From the NCBI GenBank assembly GCA_028696365.1, contig JAQVHG010000018.1, forward strand, positions 1 to 17,424: a stretch of DNA of 17,424 bases, written 5' to 3'. Position numbers and translations under genes: made by a program. Below are positions 13,137 to 17,424 of this stretch, piece after piece. Source of the stretch: Methanofollis sp. GTDB taxonomy: Archaea > Halobacteriota > Methanomicrobia > Methanomicrobiales > Methanofollaceae. The stretch's first letter is position 1. The number at the start of each line of letters is the position of its first letter. The notes under the pieces are model-generated. The model saw nothing but the letters and a program-made list of their open reading frames with translations, was not told where the DNA came from and did not search any database.

Positions 13137-13598
13137 CTAAAAAAACCACTTCATCATCAGGATGGCGTCCTCGCCGTTGGCATAATATCCTGCGACGATA
13201 AACACTGGCTGATATCCATTTTTCTGATAAAATGACTGTGCATGGATGTTCGAGGCCCGCACCTCAAGCTGGACGCCCTCGGCCAGGTGGATGGCAAACT
13301 GATGCTCGGCACGGCGGAGGAGGAGGCGACCAATCCCGTGTCCCTGATAGGTTCTCGTCACCGCAAAGTTGCAGACATGCCCATAGATTGCCTCGCCAGT
13401 GTCTTCCAGGCCCCCAACGATGAATCCCGCGATCTCATTGCCCACCTGGGCTACAAAGAACGTATCAGCCCAGACCTCCAGCGCCTGGAGGAAAGTCTCC
13501 TCGCTCCATGGGTCAACAAAGGACTCCCGTTCGATGGCGGCGACGGTGGGGAGGTCGGCGATCACCGCTCGTCGCAGGATCACCCTGGTCTCAGACAT
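13137..13598 (-). CDS. rimI: GNAT N-acetyltransferase, RimI-like
   Basis: A 153-residue GNAT-fold protein that transfers acetyl from acetyl-CoA, most likely to protein N-termini. It has an N-terminal LRRAVIADLPTVAAIERESF segment, a DPW motif (29-31) typical of RimI, the acetyl-CoA loop QGHGIGRLLL (85-94), and LEVRASN followed by FYQKNGY with a conserved Tyr near the C-terminus. In archaea this family acts as the Ard1/RimI N-terminal acetyltransferase. An in-frame GTG at 13613 would add five residues. ATG 13598 is preferred because an AATATATTA box lies 28 nt upstream, which suits a leaderless transcript. It diverges from the DUF1015 gene. Specificity is inferred. Confidence 0.85.
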   Translation of the reverse strand: MSETRVILRRAVIADLPTVAAIERESFVDPWSEETFLQALEVWADTFFVAQVGNEIAGFIVGGLEDTGEAIYGHVCNFAVTRTYQGHGIGRLLLRRAEHQFAIHLAEGVQLEVRASNIHAQSFYQKNGYQPVFIVAGYYANGEDAILMMKWFF

Positions 13599-13622
13599 TG
13601 CAGTAGAGTACACCCCATGAGC

Positions 13623-13631
13623 TAATATATT
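13623..13631. promoter_or_regulatory. TATA region between rimI and the DUF1015 gene
   Basis: TAATATATT is nearly symmetrical. It lies about 28 nt from the rimI ATG on the minus strand and about 50 nt before ATG 13677 on the plus strand, so it fits rimI best but could serve both directions. Confidence 0.5.
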
Positions 13632-13676
13632 GACGCAGGTGAAACTACTACCAGCTTTCAGGAGACTGTGATCCCC

Positions 13677-14948
13677 ATGGTGAAGATATACCGATTCTCA
13701 GGGCTTCGGCCAGAACGCGCACAGGCCGCAGCGATCGCCTCGGTGCCGTACGATGTGGTAACGACAGACGAGGCCGAGGAGATCCTTAGGAAAAATCCGA
13801 AGTCATTCCTGCGGGTTGTCAGGACCGACGCCATTCTCAGGGACATCCCGGCCGACGACGAGAAGATCTACGAGACCGCCCGCGAGAACCTCCAGGAGAT
13901 GGAAGATCAGGGGATCCTCCGCCGCGACGAAAAACCCTCGATGTACCTGTACCGTGTGAAACAAGGCGGGAACCTCTATCTCGGGCTTGTCGCCTGTGTG
14001 GACGTCGACGATTATCTTGAGGACACCATCAAGAAGCACGAACACACGCGCTATGACAAGGAGCAGGACCGGACGCGGCACATTGCGGCCACGAACGCCA
14101 ACACCGGGCTGGTCGTCATGCTGTATCCTGACGAAGGCGAGATCTTCGGGTACCTCGAGTCGATCCTCCCTGACGGCGAGCCCGACGCGGTCGTCAAGAC
14201 TGAGAACGGCGTGGTCCATGAACTCTTCAAGATCAGCGATACCATCAGCCTCAGTTATCTGGAGGAAGCCTTTACCAGGGTGCCGGCACTTTATATCGCT
14301 GACGGCCACCACCGGGCAAAGTCTGCAGTGACGGTCGCCGAGGAGCGGAGGAAGGCCGGGACCTACGAGCCAGAGGACGGGCGGATCATGACGATCCTCT
14401 TTGCCCACAAGCGGGTGAAGATTCACGGCTACTCCAGACTGATCACCGACCTGGGTGAGTATACCCCTGAGTCGTTCCTTGCCGCGCTCAAGGAGAAGTT
14501 CGAGGTGCGGGCGTACGGCGAGATCGACGACACGGTCTTTAAGATCGCACCCCTGCGCACGGTCGAGGGGACGCATGTCGTCCACATGTACCTCGGCGGC
14601 GAGTGGTACGAGATCTCAGGCCCGGTCGAGAACCCCGACGACCTCACCGGTTCCCTTGACGTCTCGGCCCTCCAGAAAGAAGTGCTTGAGGGGATGCTCG
14701 GCGTCACCGATCCCCGCGCCGACCCCAGGCTCCAATATCTCGGCGGGGCCAGGCCGCTGGCCGACCTCGAGGCCAGAGTCGATTCAGGCGAGTTCGCCCT
14801 TGCCTTCTCGATGCAGCCGGTCGACGTTGAGACGGTGATGGAGATCGCCGACGCCGGGATGGTCATGCCCCCGAAGTCGACCTGGTTTGAGCCTAAACTC
14901 CTCTCAGGCCTGGTGATCCACACCCTGGGCGAGGGGAAAAAGGAATAA
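13677..14948 (+). CDS. DUF1015 family protein (COG4198) with DGHHR motif
   Basis: A 423-residue protein of the DUF1015 family. Recognisable blocks are the N-terminal GLRPERAQAAAIASVPYDVV, the charged block KKHEHTRYDKEQDRTRHI (about 119-136), LYIADGHHRAKSA with DGHHR at 209-213, and the C-terminal MPPKSTWFEPKLLSGLVIHTL. The molecular function is not established. DGHHR resembles the nucleotide-handling motif of the ParB/SerK group (SerK is an archaeal free-serine kinase), which makes a nucleotide- or phosphate-linked role plausible; that link is inference. ATG 13677 is used. GTG 13668 is in frame, and GGAG at 13661 is nearer to it (three bases) than to the ATG (twelve), so either start is possible. 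A T7 run and element F follow the stop codon. Confidence 0.85.
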   Translation: MVKIYRFSGLRPERAQAAAIASVPYDVVTTDEAEEILRKNPKSFLRVVRTDAILRDIPADDEKIYETARENLQEMEDQGILRRDEKPSMYLYRVKQGGNLYLGLVACVDVDDYLEDTIKKHEHTRYDKEQDRTRHIAATNANTGLVVMLYPDEGEIFGYLESILPDGEPDAVVKTENGVVHELFKISDTISLSYLEEAFTRVPALYIADGHHRAKSAVTVAEERRKAGTYEPEDGRIMTILFAHKRVKIHGYSRLITDLGEYTPESFLAALKEKFEVRAYGEIDDTVFKIAPLRTVEGTHVVHMYLGGEWYEISGPVENPDDLTGSLDVSALQKEVLEGMLGVTDPRADPRLQYLGGARPLADLEARVDSGEFALAFSMQPVDVETVMEIADAGMVMPPKSTWFEPKLLSGLVIHTLGEGKKE

Positions 14949-14950
14949 TC

Positions 14951-14957
14951 TTTTTTT
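14951..14957 (+). terminator. T-run terminator after the DUF1015 gene
   Basis: Seven T bases begin two bases after the TAA of the DUF1015 gene. The first terminal repeat of element F starts immediately afterwards. Confidence 0.55.
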
Positions 14958-14958
14958 C

Positions 14959-15097
14959 GGTTCTGTAGAAATTTTGGCTCTGTAGAAATCTTCGCTATAG
15001 TGTGGGGGAGACGTGTGCCACCTGCCTTCCCCCCTCTTTGATCGGGGGCGGCACGCACCCCGGCAGAGAGTTTCATCAAGAAGATTTCTACAGAACC
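14959..15097 (+). mobile_element. Inverted-repeat element F with doubled left end
   Basis: GGTTCTGTAGAAA (14959-14971) is followed after four bases by a second left end GGCTCTGTAGAAATCTTC (14976-14993). The right end GAAGATTTCTACAGAACC (15080-15097) is a near-perfect inverted match (17 of 18). The interior is only about 90 bp: TGCCTTCCCCCCTCTTTG and GGGGGCGGCACGC are present, while the middle blocks (AGGCAGAAT, CCTATCGTG) are absent. So it looks internally deleted. The doubled left end suggests a nested or partial second copy. Confidence 0.75.
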
Positions 15098-15105
15098 TAA
15101 AGAAC

Positions 15106-15320
15106 GGCTTTGTAGAACTCCTCACCAATTCTCAGTGCGAGCGCGATTCAACCGCCTTCCCACCTCTTTGGCCGGGGGCTCTGCCTCCATAGGGTCGGGA
15201 AGGCAGAATAGATAACCATGATGAGGAAATTACCGTCCTCGACCCATCGTGTTCGCGGGGGGTTCGGGGGGCGGCACGCACTTCGCTAGGGATTTTCATC
15301 AAGATGATTTCTACAAAGCC
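15106..15320 (+). mobile_element. Inverted-repeat (MITE-like) element G, forward
   Basis: The left end GGCTTTGTAGAACTCCTCA (15106-15124) and right end GATGATTTCTACAAAGCC (15303-15320) bound 215 bp. The interior has ACCGCCTTCCCACCTC, GGCCGGGGGCTCTGCC, GGAAGGCAGAATAGATAACC, CGACCCATCGTG and GGGGGTTCGGGGGGCGGCACG, in the same order as element E. It lacks part of the first hairpin. It lies eight bases after element F, in the same direction. Confidence 0.8.
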
Positions 15321-15365
15321 TAATTTTGAAACTTGGTCCACAAAAGATGAATAAAATCAGTAAAA

Positions 15366-15375
15366 TTAAATATAC
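15366..15375 (+). promoter_or_regulatory. TATA box for the DUF3883 gene
   Basis: TTAAATATAC is centred about 24 nt before ATG 15394 in an AT-rich stretch just behind element G. There is no clear Shine-Dalgarno sequence. Confidence 0.5.
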
Positions 15376-15393
15376 ATCATTCGATGTGCATTT

Positions 15394-16640
15394 ATGCCAA
15401 ATTCAGAGACCTATCTCTCATATCCACTCTTCCATCAGCGTTTTCTTCAGTTGAAAGATGCCATCCTAAAAAAGTCAGGTCAACCATTCTTCTCTTTTGA
15501 GGAAGGCCTTCCCCTGGAGTGGGAGGACTACAAGATGAAAGTCTGTGAAGAAGGACGGAAACGACTCGCGGTCGATGAATGGACAGAGGACGAGATCGGA
15601 AGCGGGCAGATCATCAGGAGGTTGATCGCGGCGATCGAGATCGATATCCCCCACACTGATGTCAGAAATAACCTCGTTCAGTGGGAAGCACGGTTCGGAG
15701 AACAGGCCCGCAGTCATCAGTCCCTTTATGAGGCGCTGGACGACCCGAAAGTCACACATTCCTATGAGAAACTCATCTACGATTTCTTCAAAGAAAATAT
15801 TTCTCGGGACAGAGCATTTCAGGGTTTCATCGATCACGCAGGGAGAAGATACGACTATATTGCATATCTTTTCTATTTATATCGGCCAGAGCGCTACGCC
15901 CCCATCAAGACCACATTTTTCGACCAGGCCTTTTCGATGATGGGTATTCCTCTTAGAACGGCGCGGAACTGTTCATGGGAAAACTATCAGGCGTACCTCA
16001 CGGCGTTGCGAGAAGTAAAGAAGGCACTCGAACGTGATGGGTTTGAAGACGTGTCGCTGATCCATGCCCACTCATTCTGCTGGATGCTGTCACATCTTGT
16101 CGAGGAGACACCAGGCGACCTGGTCTCAATCCCTCTTCCTGAAGAGGTCCGGATCCTGGATCCAGTGCAGACCGACAGGAAGAGTCAGAACCCTGATCAG
16201 GAGAGGCGCACAATGAGCGGTCCGATCGATTACGAAGCACAGCACCGAAAACGGATCTTCTTGGGTCACTGCGCTGAAGATATCGCGTGCCGTGCAGAAA
16301 AACGTCGTCTGGAGATGGCCGGACGCCCTGACCTCGCAGACCAGGTAAAGATCGTTTCAAAGAACGCAGCCCTCGGCTATGATATCAGGTCGTACGACGA
16401 GACCGGAGATGAGCGATATATTGAGGTGAAGGCTATATCGGGGGAAAAACCCGTCATTCGTTCTATCTCACCCAGAACGAATGGACAACTTGCACAAAAC
16501 TGAAAAATTATTATTTTTACCTGGTCTCCGGTGCAAAAACGTCCGAACCAGAGATCCATTTTTTCAGAGGAGAGCGCCTGACTGAAGAATATCTCGCGCC
16601 CAGTGAATATATTGCATCGGTCCCGTACGCCCGGGAGTGA
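15394..16640 (+). pseudogene. DUF3883 (PD-(D/E)XK-like) nuclease-family protein, frameshifted near its 3' end
   Basis: The first frame encodes 369 residues and stops at 16501-16503, but its last 20 residues do not fit. The frame one base back from about 16440-16460 continues with SFYLTQNEWTTCTKL and ends at 16638-16640, restoring a normal DUF3883 end. The shift lies at the GGGGG-AAAAA run; adding one A would give ISGEKTRHSFYL. The N-terminal 240 residues are helical and include RPERYAPIKTTFFDQAF, RTARNCSWENYQAYL and HAHSFCWML, as in larger DUF3883-linked proteins. Residues about 278-350 are the DUF3883 core, with the catalytic-looking set GYD330...E344-V-K346. This family is found with restriction and other defence genes, so a DNA-cutting role is plausible but unproven. 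The broken frame may be a real mutation or a homopolymer error in the sequence. It has its own TATA box and is convergent with trm5. Confidence 0.75.
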
Positions 16641-16645
16641 ACCTC

Positions 16646-17424
16646 TCACTCCCCGACCACGATCTCGTACACCGCGTGCCACTCGGCAGGCGAGTAACTC
16701 CGCACCCGATGCTCCCGCACCTCCGCGACCGGAAAAGCCTTGATGGCGTCGAGGTACTTCCCTTCCTCGTCCACCAGGGCATAGAAGTGGATCGTCCCCC
16801 CTGGGCGGCAGAGAGCGAAGGCGGCCTTGAGGAACTGGACCGACTCCATCGGGAGGTTCATGATCACCCGGTCGAAGGTCCGGCCAAAGACGCCGGGAAG
16901 GTGGGCGGCGTCGGCATAGACCGGGATGACATTGGTCTTGTGGTTCTTCGTGATATTTTCGCAGAGGAGGGAGACCGCCGCGGGGTTGAGGTCGGCGGCC
17001 ACAACAAGGTTGGCATGGTCGGCAAGGGTGAGGGCGAAGGGCCCGACGCCGGCAAACATATCGACGACCCGCTCGCCCTCAGCCATCTCGGCACAGACCC
17101 GCTGGCGCTCGGTGGAGAGGCGGGCCGAGAAGTAGGCTCCGGCAAGGTCGACGACAAAGTGATGGCCGTGCTCGGTGACCACGGTCCTGGTCGTCTCCTC
17201 GCCGGCGAGGACCAGGAATTCCCTGGTCCTGAACTCCCCTTCCACCGGCGAGGTGGGGAAAAGGACGGTGTGGAGCGAGGGGCGGGAAGCAAGAAGGTGG
17301 GCGGCACCGGCCCTGTCTTCCTCCTGCATGAGCGCGATCCCGCCGACGAGTTCGTGTCTGGGCAGGGCCTCGTGGTGAGGGAAAGGTTTGAACTCCGCCT
17401 CCTCGGCACCTTCCACCTCCTCGA
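16646..17424 (-). CDS. trm5: tRNA (guanine37-N1)-methyltransferase Trm5 (5' end outside window)
   Basis: The frame stays open to the window edge, so the N-terminus is missing; about 258 residues are visible. Trm5 methylates N1 of G37 next to the anticodon, using S-adenosylmethionine, and prevents +1 frameshifts. The visible order is D2 domain (SPVEGEFRTREFLVLAGEE), then YFSARLSTERQRV, the SAM-binding loop DMFAGVGPF, the acidic strand VVAADLNP, and MNLP with the conserved Asn-Leu-Pro, followed by IHFYALVDEEG. FSARLSTER and MNLP point to Trm5 and not to the related TYW2/Taw2. A GTG at 17416 could be read as a start, but the frame continues upstream and family members are longer (about 330 residues), so it is treated as truncated. 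It ends five bases from the convergent DUF3883 gene. Confidence 0.9.
   Translation of the reverse strand, partial: EEVEGAEEAEFKPFPHHEALPRHELVGGIALMQEEDRAGAAHLLASRPSLHTVLFPTSPVEGEFRTREFLVLAGEETTRTVVTEHGHHFVVDLAGAYFSARLSTERQRVCAEMAEGERVVDMFAGVGPFALTLADHANLVVAADLNPAAVSLLCENITKNHKTNVIPVYADAAHLPGVFGRTFDRVIMNLPMESVQFLKAAFALCRPGGTIHFYALVDEEGKYLDAIKAFPVAEVREHRVRSYSPAEWHAVYEIVVGE

Noticed and set aside
13803..14585. Minus-strand frame of 260 codons opposite the DUF1015 gene
   Set aside because: The plus strand encodes conserved DUF1015 motifs throughout; the antisense product is not protein-like.
16441..16451. Programmed -1 frameshifting at GGGGAAAAAC in the DUF3883 gene
   Set aside because: In the reading frame used (GGG GAA AAA CCC) the site does not form a standard X XXY YYZ slippery heptamer, and I see no clear downstream pseudoknot. 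A mutation or sequence error is simpler.
16646..17416. Complete trm5 starting at GTG 17416
   Set aside because: The frame stays open to the window edge, and Trm5 proteins are normally longer at the N-terminus, so the gene is taken as truncated by the window.

Overview
The window comes from a methanogenic euryarchaeon, most likely of the order Methanomicrobiales. The case rests on a euryarchaeal RPA next to its COG3390 partner, a CTP-type riboflavin kinase, the archaeal thiolase/HMG-CoA synthase/DUF35 set, CbiZ, an archaeal Trm5 and moderately high G+C. Archaeal TATA-like boxes lie about 24-29 nt upstream of many start codons, so leaderless or nearly leaderless transcripts look common. The genus cannot be named from this sequence alone.

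Layout. 1-229: 3' end of pyrF. 230-570: spacer with a possible pyrF terminator. 571-854: an inverted-repeat element. 855-2408 (-): large secreted protein of unknown function. 2538-3802 (+): overlapping pair of a free-standing NrdD-like zinc/glycyl-radical domain and a CbiZ with a cysteine-rich tail. 3806-3997 (-): small DUF1858 protein. 4122-5931 (+): RPA and RPA-associated protein operon. 5932-6901: tandem array of four inverted-repeat elements, no gene. 6902-10218 (-): four-gene mevalonate-entry operon, COG1709 regulator, HMG-CoA synthase, thiolase, DUF35. 10328-11672 (+): ribK-ribB. 11799-12440 (+): serine-recombinase-like protein with a degenerate active site. 12441-13136: non-coding, with short inverted repeats and one element remnant. 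13137-13598 (-): RimI-like acetyltransferase. 13677-14948 (+): DUF1015 protein. 14949-15393: two more elements. 15394-16640 (+): DUF3883 nuclease-like gene broken by a frameshift. 16646-17424 (-): trm5, cut by the window edge.

How the genes work together. The mevalonate block is a clear functional unit: thiolase makes acetoacetyl-CoA, DUF35 scaffolds the complex, and HMG-CoA synthase pulls the reaction forward to isoprenoid lipids; the first gene is a DNA-binding protein that may control it. ribK and ribB belong to flavin synthesis, and rpa and its partner to single-stranded DNA handling. The rest is housekeeping (pyrF, trm5, rimI) or poorly understood.

The most unusual content is a family of about 120-285 bp elements (seven copies and one remnant). 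Each has terminal inverted repeats close to GGCTCTGTAGAAA...TTTCTACAGAGCC, GC-rich internal hairpins, and A- or T-runs at the borders. They have no coding capacity, sit just behind stop codons at T-rich terminator sites, and form head-to-tail arrays. They look like a non-autonomous (MITE-like) family that targets terminators. The split glycyl-radical domain, the degenerate recombinase and the frameshifted nuclease also deserve attention.
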